Of a stretch of DNA of 51,208 bases, positions 42,801 to 51,208 are shown in pieces. Under the pieces are notes generated by a model, which had not been told where the DNA came from, did no database searches, and saw nothing but the letters and a program-made list of their open reading frames with translations. Source of the stretch: Methylotenera_A sp031399315 (GTDB taxonomy: Bacteria; Pseudomonadota; Gammaproteobacteria; Burkholderiales; Methylophilaceae); contig JANNOS010000007.1 of assembly GCA_031399315.1 (NCBI GenBank), positions 1 to 51,208 of the forward strand, read 5' to 3'. The position numbers and the translations under genes are program-made. Position 1 is the first letter of the stretch. Each line of letters starts with the position of its first letter.

Positions 42801-45075
42801 TGAAGTAAAACTCATTACGCAAGGCATGGCTTACCAACAAAGAGCTGGTCTTAAAACTGACATGGTCGACCAAGAGTTGTTCACGATGTTTCTTGAAGAA
42901 GCGCATGAAATTTTGCCAGAACTTGGTTCAGAATTACGTGCATGGCGCGCGAATCCAAAAGAGATGCAGCATCCAGACGCATTGCAGCGTGCGCTACATA
43001 CTTTAAAAGGCAGTGCCAGAATGGCAAGCCAGGCAGAGCTTGGTGACTCGGTGCATGAGCTTGAAGAGCAAGTAACACGAGCCCTTAAACGCAAGAGTGA
43101 GGTCGCTGATTTCGATTTGATGTTTGTTGAATTAGATAAAATCGGTAGTTACTTTGAAGAAGCGAAAGACAACACAGAAGAAAATTCAAAAGACGAAACT
43201 GTCATAGTTAATCAGGACGATGCTGCGCCATCTGGTCGTGTGACAGATAGAAAAGCACAATTCTTGCGCATGCGCGCTGATACCTTGGATAGATTGATTA
43301 ATGAGGCTGGTGAGATTTCAATCATACGCTCTCGCATCGATCGTGAACTCACAGGCTTTAAGCAATCCTCTAACGATTTGACAGAGAGCGTGACGCGGTT
43401 GCGTAACTATTTACGTGAGCTAGAGATTGAAGCAGAAACGCAATTGCAATCTCGTCTTAATATATTGCAAGAAACTAATGAAACATTTGACCCGCTAGAG
43501 TTTGACCGGTTTACGCGTTTGCAAGAGTTGACGCGCATGATTGCCGAAAGCGTGAATGACGTGGCGACTATCCAAGGCTCTCTACTTGGCAACCTAGATC
43601 AATCCGAAGCAGCATTGCAGCAGCAAAACCGGATGAACCGAGATTTGCAACAAAGCCTGTTGGGCGCGCGTATGTTGCCATTCAAGCAAATTTCAGAGCG
43701 TATGCAACGAATCGTTCGACAAACGGCACGTGAGCTTAAAAAATCTGTGGATTTGGTGATTGATGGTGAATCAACGGAGATCGACCGCAGTGTGCTTGAT
43801 AAACTTGGTGCGCCATTAGAACATCTATTACGTAACGCAGTGGCACACGGCATTGAAACGCCAGTAGAACGCCGTAAGTTAGGCAAAGCCGATACGGGGC
43901 TTATTACACTTAAAGTACGCCAAGTAAATGACGAAATTAATATTACTGTGAATGACGATGGTGCGGGTATTAATTTAAAACGCATTAAAGATAAAGCGAT
44001 TAAAAATAAAATACTAAACGCGGACGCTGAAATCAGCGAACAAGCGCTGATGTCGCTTATATTTGAATCTGGATTTTCTACCGCAGAAAAAGTATCACAA
44101 ATTGCTGGTCGCGGCGTTGGCATGGACGTGGTGCGTAATGACGTGAGTGGCTTGGGTGGTCGCGTAGATTTGGATAGTGAGTTTGGCAAGGGCACCACTT
44201 TTAATGTGCAATTGCCTGTCACACTTTCAGTAGCGCAAGTATTGGTTGTGCGTTCTGGTGATGCCATTTATGCCTTGCCAGTGACGATGATTCAGCAAGC
44301 GCAAAAAATTAAGCGTTTAGATTTAATTGAAGCTTATAAAGCGGGTGAAATTACTTGGGCAGATAATAAATATCCATTACATTATTTGTCTAAGCTGTTA
44401 GATCATCAAGAGCATCAGCCTGAAGACCATGCCTATGTTTCTATATTATTGTTACGTAGCGCACACCATAACATGGCTTTACATGTAGATGAGGTGATTG
44501 GTAACCAAGAGGCTGTGATGAAACCGATTGGGGTGCAGCTCGCGCGCGTACCTGGTATTGCGGGTGCGACCGTTGCAGGTGATGGTAGTGTTGTGCTCAT
44601 TATTAATCCTGTGCAATTAGCCAATCTAGAGTCATTAGCTGCAGGCAGCGTAGTCGTTAAAGCGCGTAAAGCTAAGGCACCTAAAGTGGCTGCTAAACGC
44701 CGTATATTGGTAGTGGATGACTCACTCACCATGCGTAAAGTACTTGGGCGTCTACTCGAGCGTGAAGGATTTGAAGTCTTGGTGGCAAAAGATGGTTTAG
44801 ATGCGATGCAGTTGCTGCAAGAAACCACGCCAGATGTGATTCTAACGGACATTGAAATGCCGCGTATGGATGGGTTCGGTCTAGCGCGTAACATCCGTGA
44901 TGATGTGCGTACGGCAAATACCCCGTTGATTATGATTAGCTCACGTACTGCGGATAAACATCAGAACTTAGCGACAGAAATTGGCGTAGATGCCTTCTTT
45001 GGTAAGCCAGTGCAAGATGATGAATTAATTAGTAAAGTTAACGAATTGCTTGCTTCCAAGCGCATATTGCATTAA
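39886..45075 (+). CDS. chpA: ChpA/PilL hybrid chemosensory histidine kinase
   Basis: 1729-residue CheA-like kinase of the Pil-Chp system. Two canonical Hpt motifs are seen: FHTLKGSGRTVG (H687) and LHTLKGSARMAS (H1038). There are also degenerate Hpt-like segments near the N-terminus (YQASGALDMVGLEGCKRF) and at H855 (NHTLASNALAAE). After these come the P3/dimerisation helices, the ATPase domain (LLRNAVAHGIETP, NDDGAGIN, GRGVGMDVVRNDV), a CheW domain (AQVLVVRSGDAIYALPV) and a C-terminal receiver with D1655 (VILTDIEMPRMDG). It starts at GTG with GGAG nine bases upstream. This is the operon's last gene; a strong terminator follows. Confidence 0.93.
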   Translation: MSENFDSGPLTWVKDQINQLLDSVLENVNTVQGNIHDTSPMRLSQTSLYQASGALDMVGLEGCKRFSSELEKLAGKLEKKTVNATPQIIEEFSNAVKTLQAYLQDLLNGSPDVPLRLYAVLKPIVDFQGETLEESELFFPDTTNSAPKSIPFKELNETEYASFILEQRAVYQKALLAWLQTKEAGALGTMTTAISNVSQTQQKNSDKTLWWAASAFTEALAQKEIAENQGAKKLCRKLDQELRLFADGVNKPHSNLLRDILYYVAISDVDKENILKVKEIFELDQLVDKKSSANYIGSNMDADEMSLVSQLIDEVGKLKEVWEEISRTIDFSKLDTNSNKIIPIDKELIGKFSDTISTSHAITQNLSQALLVDVYSVLQQASNTLRDDPSKVNHAALIEVAAALSIIESSLKNYQQLDADRMQKLYSEVMRLESISSGEGYDRLEEDRASELDRDTVRAIVIHINESLKIVEQALDSYFRNPADKAPISLTAQPLREVSGVFDMLGLPIPTAISNASKRFIQQFEQDAYVVNQAHFELVAESLSMLGLYTDEMPKIRPEAELALENALQRLNDGLAGFGAERVPEVAESKESGDKASLQDAEAQIAANQLKEILKEVKVEQDATPSIAMADMGEGEDVTDQAFDEELLDIYLTEAEEVLAHIAQNCQALRVNATDNDALVEVRRSFHTLKGSGRTVGLSALGEVAGKVEFFLNDVLDEKANLNSQQVFAIEQVSAAFAGWTAELRANNQVQVNQEAWVKRIAEFAILTDNPNVIEEANITASKSADRSSNPRKASANKKPDIHVLIGGTRKMSRALYDIFLNESSQNIKILENDVAQLTEDSSLIPSKTARQANHTLASNALAAEFKPMGELGRALEHWLDEISVIWSSQHLVLYTNIVKTLSKMWQKISELDHPRSANALIKVLTEATQQAMQNKALSVELPEDKEVDVSNADVDEAGIVDDLDDDEASDIEVKLITQGMAYQQRAGLKTDMVDQELFTMFLEEAHEILPELGSELRAWRANPKEMQHPDALQRALHTLKGSARMASQAELGDSVHELEEQVTRALKRKSEVADFDLMFVELDKIGSYFEEAKDNTEENSKDETVIVNQDDAAPSGRVTDRKAQFLRMRADTLDRLINEAGEISIIRSRIDRELTGFKQSSNDLTESVTRLRNYLRELEIEAETQLQSRLNILQETNETFDPLEFDRFTRLQELTRMIAESVNDVATIQGSLLGNLDQSEAALQQQNRMNRDLQQSLLGARMLPFKQISERMQRIVRQTARELKKSVDLVIDGESTEIDRSVLDKLGAPLEHLLRNAVAHGIETPVERRKLGKADTGLITLKVRQVNDEINITVNDDGAGINLKRIKDKAIKNKILNADAEISEQALMSLIFESGFSTAEKVSQIAGRGVGMDVVRNDVSGLGGRVDLDSEFGKGTTFNVQLPVTLSVAQVLVVRSGDAIYALPVTMIQQAQKIKRLDLIEAYKAGEITWADNKYPLHYLSKLLDHQEHQPEDHAYVSILLLRSAHHNMALHVDEVIGNQEAVMKPIGVQLARVPGIAGATVAGDGSVVLIINPVQLANLESLAAGSVVVKARKAKAPKVAAKRRILVVDDSLTMRKVLGRLLEREGFEVLVAKDGLDAMQLLQETTPDVILTDIEMPRMDGFGLARNIRDDVRTANTPLIMISSRTADKHQNLATEIGVDAFFGKPVQDDELISKVNELLASKRILH

Positions 45076-45097
45076 ATACATAGACTATAAAATAATT

Positions 45098-45141
45098 AAA
45101 AAAACCGCCAAGATTTTTAATTAAGTCTTAGCGGTTTTTTT
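45098..45141 (+). terminator. Terminator of the pilGHIJ-chpA operon
   Basis: Long stem from 45098-45113 (A-tract, CCGC, AAGA) to 45126-45141 (TCTTAGCGG and seven T), one mismatch, loop about 12 nt. It lies 23 bp after the chpA stop. Confidence 0.9.
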
Positions 45142-45196
45142 GTTTTATAAGCAACATTATTTTAGCGCTGGTATTTTCTTGCGGTAAAATAGCTGC

Positions 45197-48100
45197 ATGC
45201 AAGATTCGCCCGAAAATTCTCAAAGCCTGATTCCACAGTTCGTACATTTACGCTGTCATAGTGAGTACTCAATTGTTGATGGCATTGTGCGGATTGATGA
45301 TTATATTGATGCGGCTAGTCAAAACACCATGCCAGCTGTGGCGCTGACCGACTTAAGCAATTTGTTTGGCGCAATTAAGTTTTACAAAGCCGCACGCAGT
45401 CGCGGTATCAAGCCTATTTTAGGGTGTGAGCTTTGGTTAGAAAATACTAAAAATCGTGACCAAGCTTTCCGCCTGCTCTTACTCGTACAGAACAATGCTG
45501 GTTATTTAAAGTTATGCCAACTCATCAGCCGCGCTTATCTCGAAAATCAATACCGTGGCCGTGCTGAGATTAAACAGGCTTGGTTAGAAGGGGCTGAAGG
45601 GTTGTTACTAATCTCTGGCAATGCACAAAGTGATATTGGCGCTGCCCTACAAGCCAATAACCATGCGGCTGCTGGAGCGCTCGCAAAAACATGGTCGAGC
45701 ATGTTTCCGAATCGTTTTTATCTCGAACTGCAACGAACGGCTATAGATAATTCAGCACAAGAAGCCTTAATAAACAACACTTTAAATCTTGCCAGTCAGA
45801 ATGATTTACCAGTGGTGGCAACGCATCCAATACAATTTATCACCCCAGATGACTTTAAAGCACATGAGGCGCGTACCTGCATTGCGGAGGGCTATATGCT
45901 GGCTGATAGCCGCCGCCCGAAAAACTTTACGCAAGAGCAATATTTTAAAACCCAAGCGCAAATGTGCGAGCTGTTCGCGGATATTCCAGAAGCGCTGACG
46001 AATACGGTAGAAATTGCAAAACGCTGCAACTTAACCATTACGTTAGGCAAAAATTATCTGCCGAACTTTCCAACGCCAAATCAAGAAAGTTTGGATGCGT
46101 ATCTAACGCAACAATCAAATATTGGCTTGGAAGCGCGTTTGCAATTGCTCTATCCAGATGAGGTTGCGCGTGAAACCAAACGCCCAGAATATGCTGCTAG
46201 GCTAGCTTTTGAATGCCAAATCATCAACCAAATGGGTTTTGCAGGTTACTTTTTAATTGTGGCGGATTTCATCAATTGGGCAAAAAACAATGACGTGCCA
46301 GTCGGTCCTGGGCGCGGTTCTGGTGCTGGTTCTTTGGTAGCCTATAGTTTAAATATTACAGACCTTGACCCGCTAGAATACAACTTGCTATTCGAACGTT
46401 TTTTAAACCCTGACCGTGTTTCCATGCCTGACTTTGATATCGACTTTTGCATGGATGGCCGTGATCGCGTCATCGATTATGTGAAGCAAAAATATGGTTT
46501 AGATGCCGTGTCGCAAATTGCCACTTTCGGTACCATGGCGGCTAAGGCAGTGATTCGCGATGTAGGACGTGTGCTCGATTTACCGTTCAACTTTGTGGAT
46601 GGCATTGCGAAGTTAATTCCGTTGGAGCTGGGAATTACGCTTGGCAGCGCGCTTGAAAAAGAGCCACAGCTGCAAGAGCGGCGCGAGTCTGAGGAAGAAG
46701 TCGCCCAGCTGCTAGAGCTAGCGTTGAGATTAGAAGGCTTAGTGCGCAACGTAGGTATGCACGCAGGCGGCGTGCTGATTTCTCCAGGCAAAATTTCAGA
46801 TTTCTCCCCCATTTATTGCCAAGCCGATGGCGGTAGCTTGGTCAGCCAATACGATAAAGACGATGTTGAAGCGGTCGGCTTGGTGAAGTTTGACTTCTTG
46901 GGTTTGCGCACTTTGACGATTTTGGAGTTGGCCTTGGAGAATGCCAATAAAGAACGTGCGGCTTTAGGAAAAGAACCTTTAAGTTTTGAGACCTTGCTTT
47001 TAGATGACAAAGCGACATTTAATTTACTTAAAAAAGCCAATACGACTGCGGTATTCCAGCTAGAGTCGCGCGGCATGAAAGATATGCTCAAGCAGGCCTT
47101 GCCAGATTGCTTTGAAGATATTATTGCCTTGGTAGCTTTATATCGTCCAGGTCCGATGGATTTGATACCAGACTTTTGTCGGCGAAAACATGGTAAGCAA
47201 CGTGTTGAATATCCACACCCAGCAACTGAATCCATCTTAAAAGAGACCTACGGTATCGCGGTGTATCAAGAGCAGGTGATGCAAATTGCGCAAGTGGTGG
47301 CGGGTTATAGCCTAGGCGCTGCGGATTTATTACGTCGTGCCATGGGTAAAAAGAAAAAAGAAGAAATGGACGCGCAGCGCGCAATTTTTACTGAAGGCGC
47401 GCTTAAAAATGGCTTAAATGAACGTCAAGCGACGGAATTATTTGACTTGCTTGAAAAGTTTGCCGGTTATGGGTTTAATAAATCGCACGCAGCAGCTTAT
47501 GCGCTGGTCGCGTATCAAACGGCATATTTGAAAGCGCATTACCCTGCGGCATTTTTGGCTTCTACCATGTCTGCCGATATGAATAATACAGACAATATCC
47601 ATGCTTTTTTTGATGACTGCGCACCCAATAAAGTGGAGGTGCTACCACCCGATGTTAACCAGAGTGGTTATCGTTTTGAGCCAATTAATAATAAGCAAAT
47701 TTTATATGGTTTAGGTGCAGTTAAAGGTACTGGTTTAGCGGCGATTGAGGTTATTTTGGCGGCGCGTGAGAACGATGGTCCTTTTAAAGATTTATTTGAT
47801 TTTTGCGCACGCCTAGATTTGCGTAAAGTGAATCGCCGTGTAATTGAATCACTGATACGCGTGGGCGCTTTTGATAAGCTTGAACCAAACCGCGCGGCCT
47901 TGCTTGCAGGTGTTGGTTTGGCTGTTGGTGCGGCAGAGCAATCGAACAACCACGCGGGGCAAGATAGTTTGTTTAGCGGTGATGCCGAGACCAAACATGT
48001 ATTACCCAATGTGCCAGTATGGTCAGGCGAGCAAGCGCTGATAGAAGAAAAAGCGGCGCTGGGCTTTTATTTAAGTGGCCACCCATTTTTAGCAGCAAAA

Positions 48101-48670
48101 GATGATATCAGCCAATTTGTACGTGGTACATTGGCTGATTTGGTGCCACAAGAGCAACCAAAATTACTTGCTGGCGTGGTGATGGGCGTGCGTATTCGCA
48201 TGACACAGCGTGGAAAAATGGCAATTGTCACCCTAGATGATGCGGTTGCGCGGGTAGATGTGGTGGTTGGTAGTGAATTATTAAATCAATATGCACATCT
48301 TATTAAAGAAGACCAATTGTTGGTGATTGAAGGGCGTGTTAGCCACGATGATTTTTCTGGCGGAAATCGCGTTAATGCGCGAAAACTATACGATTTAGCA
48401 TCAGCGAGAAGTGCGCATGCCAGCATGCTGAAGATATCTTGTAACGGGCAATCGGATGCTGCAAAACTCACCAGTATACTTGGCCCGTATCGCAAAAAAC
48501 CTGCAGAGGCTGACAAAAAATTATGTCCTGTTAAAATTGAGTATCACAACAGCCAAGGCCAAGCCAGTTTGATGCTGGGTGACGCGTGGCGTGTAGAGTT
48601 GCAAGATGAGTTATTGCAAAATCTACAGGCATGGTTATCAAAAGATAATGTAAAAATCCTTTATAATTAG
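45197..48670 (+). CDS. dnaE: DNA polymerase III alpha subunit DnaE
   Basis: 1157-residue replicative polymerase, equal in size to E. coli DnaE (1160). The N-terminal PHP domain starts FVHLRCHSEYSIVDG, with KPILGCELW. The polymerase core has GRGSGAGSLVAYSL, the catalytic PDFDIDF around residues 411-417, and VKFDFLGLRTL. After these come the YRPGPMDLIPDF and KFAGYGFNKSHAAAYA motifs, a helix-hairpin-helix, an OB domain (LLAGVVMGVRIRMTQRG) and a C-terminal tau-binding part. It is monocistronic or leads accA, 31 bp downstream. Confidence 0.97.
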   Translation: MQDSPENSQSLIPQFVHLRCHSEYSIVDGIVRIDDYIDAASQNTMPAVALTDLSNLFGAIKFYKAARSRGIKPILGCELWLENTKNRDQAFRLLLLVQNNAGYLKLCQLISRAYLENQYRGRAEIKQAWLEGAEGLLLISGNAQSDIGAALQANNHAAAGALAKTWSSMFPNRFYLELQRTAIDNSAQEALINNTLNLASQNDLPVVATHPIQFITPDDFKAHEARTCIAEGYMLADSRRPKNFTQEQYFKTQAQMCELFADIPEALTNTVEIAKRCNLTITLGKNYLPNFPTPNQESLDAYLTQQSNIGLEARLQLLYPDEVARETKRPEYAARLAFECQIINQMGFAGYFLIVADFINWAKNNDVPVGPGRGSGAGSLVAYSLNITDLDPLEYNLLFERFLNPDRVSMPDFDIDFCMDGRDRVIDYVKQKYGLDAVSQIATFGTMAAKAVIRDVGRVLDLPFNFVDGIAKLIPLELGITLGSALEKEPQLQERRESEEEVAQLLELALRLEGLVRNVGMHAGGVLISPGKISDFSPIYCQADGGSLVSQYDKDDVEAVGLVKFDFLGLRTLTILELALENANKERAALGKEPLSFETLLLDDKATFNLLKKANTTAVFQLESRGMKDMLKQALPDCFEDIIALVALYRPGPMDLIPDFCRRKHGKQRVEYPHPATESILKETYGIAVYQEQVMQIAQVVAGYSLGAADLLRRAMGKKKKEEMDAQRAIFTEGALKNGLNERQATELFDLLEKFAGYGFNKSHAAAYALVAYQTAYLKAHYPAAFLASTMSADMNNTDNIHAFFDDCAPNKVEVLPPDVNQSGYRFEPINNKQILYGLGAVKGTGLAAIEVILAARENDGPFKDLFDFCARLDLRKVNRRVIESLIRVGAFDKLEPNRAALLAGVGLAVGAAEQSNNHAGQDSLFSGDAETKHVLPNVPVWSGEQALIEEKAALGFYLSGHPFLAAKDDISQFVRGTLADLVPQEQPKLLAGVVMGVRIRMTQRGKMAIVTLDDAVARVDVVVGSELLNQYAHLIKEDQLLVIEGRVSHDDFSGGNRVNARKLYDLASARSAHASMLKISCNGQSDAAKLTSILGPYRKKPAEADKKLCPVKIEYHNSQGQASLMLGDAWRVELQDELLQNLQAWLSKDNVKILYN

Positions 48671-48701
48671 CGTAATTTAAAATTAAGATATTATAAAACC
48701 T

Positions 48702-49673
48702 ATGAAAGTAAGTTATTTAGATTTTGAGCAAGGTATCGCGGATTTGGAAAGCCGCATCGATGCGCTTCAAGTGTCGCATGACGACCATGATGCGTTGGAT
48801 ATTTCTAAAGAGCTTGAGCAATTACAGAGAAAAAATAAAAAACTGCTCGAAGATACCTACAGTAACTTAAGTGCATGGCAAATTTCGCAAGTGGCGCGGC
48901 ATCCACAACGCCCCTATACGCTTGATTATATTGCCCATTTATTCACCGATTTTGAAGAGTTACATGGTGACCGTGCCTATGCTGATGATCCTGCGATTGT
49001 GGGCGGCATTGCACGTTTTGAGGGCATTCCAGTCATGGTGATTGGGCATCAGAAGGGACGCGATGTTAAAGAGCGCCAATACCGAAATTTTGGTATGCCA
49101 CGCCCAGAAGGTTACCGTAAAGCTCTACGTTTGCTTAAGCTTGCAGAAAAATTTAGGTTACCGATTATTACCCTGATTGATACGCCAGGCGCATACCCAG
49201 GCATAGGCGCGGAAGAGCGTGGTCAATCTGAGGCGATTGCCAGAAACTTGTATGTCATGAGCGAATTAAAAACCCCAATCCTTGGGGTGATTATTGGAGA
49301 AGGTGGTTCGGGCGGTGCGCTGGCGCTAGGCGTAGTGGATCAACTTCTGATGATGCAGTATTCTACTTATTCGGTGATTTCGCCAGAAGGCTGCGCTTCT
49401 ATTTTGTGGAAAAGTGCCAGCAAAGCGCCAGAAGCCGCAGAAACCTTAGCGATCACGGCAGATAGACTAAAAGTGCTAGGCTTGGTTGATGTGATTGTTG
49501 CGGAACCTTTGGGTGGTGCGCATCGCGATATTGGCACCGCCATGGAATCGCTACGCCGCGCGCTAAAAGTAGAACTGGCCGCACTGCAGAAGAAAACTAC
49601 AGACAAACTATTGGCAGCACGTTATGAACGTTTAATGGGTTATGGCAAGTTTAAAGAAACTGCCGACAAGTAA
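48702..49673 (+). CDS. accA: Acetyl-CoA carboxylase carboxyltransferase subunit alpha
   Basis: 323 residues (E. coli 319). It transfers the carboxyl group from biotin carboxyl carrier protein to acetyl-CoA with AccD in fatty acid synthesis. Signatures are YLDFEQGIADLESRI at the N-terminus, RPYTLDYI, FEELHGDRAYADDPAIVGG, GHQKGRD, NFGMPRPEGYRKALR, DTPGAYPGIGAEERGQ and GEGGSGGALALG. It lies between dnaE and tilS, an order common in betaproteobacteria. Confidence 0.97.
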   Translation: MKVSYLDFEQGIADLESRIDALQVSHDDHDALDISKELEQLQRKNKKLLEDTYSNLSAWQISQVARHPQRPYTLDYIAHLFTDFEELHGDRAYADDPAIVGGIARFEGIPVMVIGHQKGRDVKERQYRNFGMPRPEGYRKALRLLKLAEKFRLPIITLIDTPGAYPGIGAEERGQSEAIARNLYVMSELKTPILGVIIGEGGSGGALALGVVDQLLMMQYSTYSVISPEGCASILWKSASKAPEAAETLAITADRLKVLGLVDVIVAEPLGGAHRDIGTAMESLRRALKVELAALQKKTTDKLLAARYERLMGYGKFKETADK

Positions 49674-49694
49674 CTATCAACTGCCCTAGTGTTC

Positions 49695-49796
49695 ACTCCC
49701 TCCCACTTACAGGGGGAGGGCTAGGGTGGGGGTGAATAGACGTGGGGCGCAAAAACTTACCCCCATCCTAACCTTCCCCCTAAATAGGGGAAGGAA
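49695..49796. repeat. G/C-tract inverted-repeat element between accA and tilS
   Basis: About 100 bp with an imperfect inverted repeat. GGGGGAGGGCTAGGGTGGGG at 49712-49731 pairs with the complement of TTACCCCCATCCTAACCTTC (49757-49776), with about 18 of 21 core bases matching. Smaller hairpins lie at each end (CTCCCTCC/GGGGGAGGG and CCTTCCCC/GGGGAAGG). Similar runs are found as dispersed intergenic repeats in many proteobacteria. Confidence 0.75.
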
Positions 49797-51163
49797 TGGT
49801 AAACCGTAAAAAAATCTCATTAAATCATCAGCTTAAAGTTTTTTTAGCAGATATTTTTTTAGCTCAAAATGTTGTTAACCCAAGGCTAGCGTTGGGTCTG
49901 AGTGGTGGCTTGGATTCTATCGTTCTCTTGCATTTGCTCGTCGAAACCAACAAATCTCTTCCGTTTCAATTACGCGCGCATCACATCCACCATGGCTTGA
50001 GTGCAAATGCAGATGCCTGGGCAGATTTTTGTGCAGATACTTGCAAAAAGTTAAATGTCTCGTTTATAACTTCAAAAATAAAAATAAATAAGAACAGCGG
50101 CTTAGGTGTGGAAGCAACGGCGCGCGAAGCCAGATACAAAGCGCTTTTAGCAGATGAAGCGGACTTGCTTTGCCCTGATTTTATTTTATTAGCGCATCAT
50201 CAAGATGATCAAGCTGAAACTTTATTATTGCAGCTCGCGCGCGGCGCTGGCGTGAAGGGGTTAGCGGGCATGGGCGCGGTCAATGAAAAATTGCTGAGAC
50301 CGTTGCTGGGTGTGCCTCGAAGCGCATTAGAGGCGTATGCAAGAGCCCATAAACTAACTTGGATTGAAGACGAAAGTAATCTAGACACCAAGTTTGACCG
50401 CAATTTTATGCGTCACCAAGTTTTACCTGTGTTAGAAAAACAATACCCTAGTATTCGTCAAACCATTAGCCGCGCGGCACAACACATGGCAGAGGCAGAT
50501 ATTTTGTTGGATGAATTAGCCGAACAAGACATCAAAAATGGCTTGGTCAATTGCCAGCAATTGCAGCTTACACCGCTGACAAAGTTGAGCAAAGTACGCA
50601 TTAAAAATACGTTGCGTTGGTGGTTGTTGCAGAATAGCTGCGATGCACCAAGTGCGGCACAATTGCAGCAAATTACACAACAGCTTTTATTCGCTAAAGC
50701 TGATGCAGGCATTAAAATTAAGGTGTCTGCAAGCCTTATTCTACGCCGCTTCCAGGGCAGTGTTTATTTGGTTAAAAACATGCAGGAAGATGGCGTAAAC
50801 TCACATCGCAACACGTTTAGCTTGCCGTGGCAAGGTGAACAATTGATTATTTTGCCTGACCAATCGCGCCTATTTTTTAGTGAAAAATTGGGCGAGGGTA
50901 TCGCCATGCAGCACGTAAAAGCAGCCCAATTAACTATTCGCTATCGACAAGGTGGTGAAATGTTGAAGCCTGAGGCAAATCGCCCCAGTCGCAGTTTAAA
51001 AAGTTTATTTCAAACTTCGAGTATTCCCCCGTGGCAGCGTGAGTGCTTACCCTTATTGTTTTTAAATGACGTGCTGGTTGCCTTGCCCAATATTGCAGTT
51101 GCTGCCAAATTCACAGCAAAACCAGATGAGCTGGGGCTGTGCGTGCACTGGCAGCCAACATAA
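49796..51163 (+). CDS. tilS: tRNA(Ile)-lysidine synthase TilS
   Basis: 455 residues (E. coli 432). It modifies C34 of tRNA-Ile to lysidine so that it reads AUA. The ATP-PPase P-loop is LGLSGGLDSIVLLHLL (near residue 33), then AHHIHHGLSANADAW, EATAREARYKAL and LAHHQDDQAETLLLQLARGAG. The substrate-binding and C-terminal domains follow (RPSRSLKSLFQTSSIPPWQRE). The start ATG at 49796 is the only one that keeps the P-loop intact; an in-frame TAA lies 15 bp upstream. Its ribosome site (AGGGG at 49786-49790) lies inside the intergenic inverted repeat. Confidence 0.95.
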   Translation: MVNRKKISLNHQLKVFLADIFLAQNVVNPRLALGLSGGLDSIVLLHLLVETNKSLPFQLRAHHIHHGLSANADAWADFCADTCKKLNVSFITSKIKINKNSGLGVEATAREARYKALLADEADLLCPDFILLAHHQDDQAETLLLQLARGAGVKGLAGMGAVNEKLLRPLLGVPRSALEAYARAHKLTWIEDESNLDTKFDRNFMRHQVLPVLEKQYPSIRQTISRAAQHMAEADILLDELAEQDIKNGLVNCQQLQLTPLTKLSKVRIKNTLRWWLLQNSCDAPSAAQLQQITQQLLFAKADAGIKIKVSASLILRRFQGSVYLVKNMQEDGVNSHRNTFSLPWQGEQLIILPDQSRLFFSEKLGEGIAMQHVKAAQLTIRYRQGGEMLKPEANRPSRSLKSLFQTSSIPPWQRECLPLLFLNDVLVALPNIAVAAKFTAKPDELGLCVHWQPT

Positions 51164-51170
51164 AACAATG

Positions 51171-51189
51171 CCCCGCGGGGACAACCCTT
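51171..51189. repeat. Fragment of the dispersed repeat seen at 34344
   Basis: CCCCGCGGGGACAACCCTT. Its last 15 bases are the exact complement of 34344-34358, and both copies are flanked by AATGCCC. It sits 8 bp after the tilS stop and continues toward the window edge. Confidence 0.65.
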
Positions 51190-51208
51190 CACACTTTGCT
51201 TGCCACTT

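Noticed and set aside
43599..44267. 222-codon minus-strand frame inside chpA
   Set aside because: Long antisense frame caused by codon bias; chpA is fully conserved through this region.

Overview
The window looks like chromosome from a betaproteobacterium of moderate to low GC, most likely a methylotroph of the Methylophilaceae (Methylotenera/Methylophilus type). This is an inference from gene content: a dnaE-accA-tilS block, a DUF3106/DUF3619/ECF-sigma cluster, PEP-CTERM proteins, a Pil-Chp chemosensory cluster and dRS3-like intergenic repeats. No rRNA, tRNA, CRISPR array, prophage or complete insertion sequence was found.

Layout. 1-747: N-terminal part of a Rep-type helicase running off the left edge. 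973-2160: membrane-bound GGDEF protein. 2195-6519 (minus): a potassium module, kdpD-kdpE-kup, in which a short KdpD without the usual N-terminal domains is linked to the Kup transporter instead of the Kdp pump; one 20-bp motif lies just upstream of both kdpD and kup. 6898-8076: class III nucleotide cyclase with a membrane anchor and lysine-rich tail. 8080-8982 (minus): ribosome-assembly GTPase. 9263-11722: PhoA-type alkaline phosphatase and an unknown exported protein. 11811-13892 (minus): exported 11-residue-repeat protein, then a tightly overlapping ECF sigma/DUF3619/small exported protein/DUF3106 operon. 14057-15743: methyltransferase overlapping an exported ATP-dependent DNA ligase (Lig E type).

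16154-23464 is the most distinctive region. It holds two parallel units, each a large secreted phosphoesterase followed by a PEP-CTERM protein and a terminator: an ExeM-like nuclease and a UshA-like 5'-nucleotidase. The two enzymes end in homologous C-terminal domains of equal length (128 residues) made of RTX-like nonapeptides and a conserved tail. With the nearby phoA, and Pho-box-like sites before phoA and the nuclease, this reads as a pathway that takes phosphate from extracellular DNA: DNA to nucleotides to phosphate and nucleoside.

23695-36307: hrpA, a TonB-like proline-rich protein, a CobW-type GTPase, an RNB exonuclease, a spermidine-synthase-like protein, an RlmL-type methyltransferase, a MazG-like pyrophosphohydrolase, tpx and a FIST-domain sensor. 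Several gaps here carry palindromic dispersed repeats. 36703-45075: twitching-motility chemosensory operon pilG-pilH-pilI-pilJ-chpA. 45197-51163: dnaE, accA and tilS; the tilS start codon lies in the edge of an intergenic inverted repeat that also supplies its ribosome binding site.
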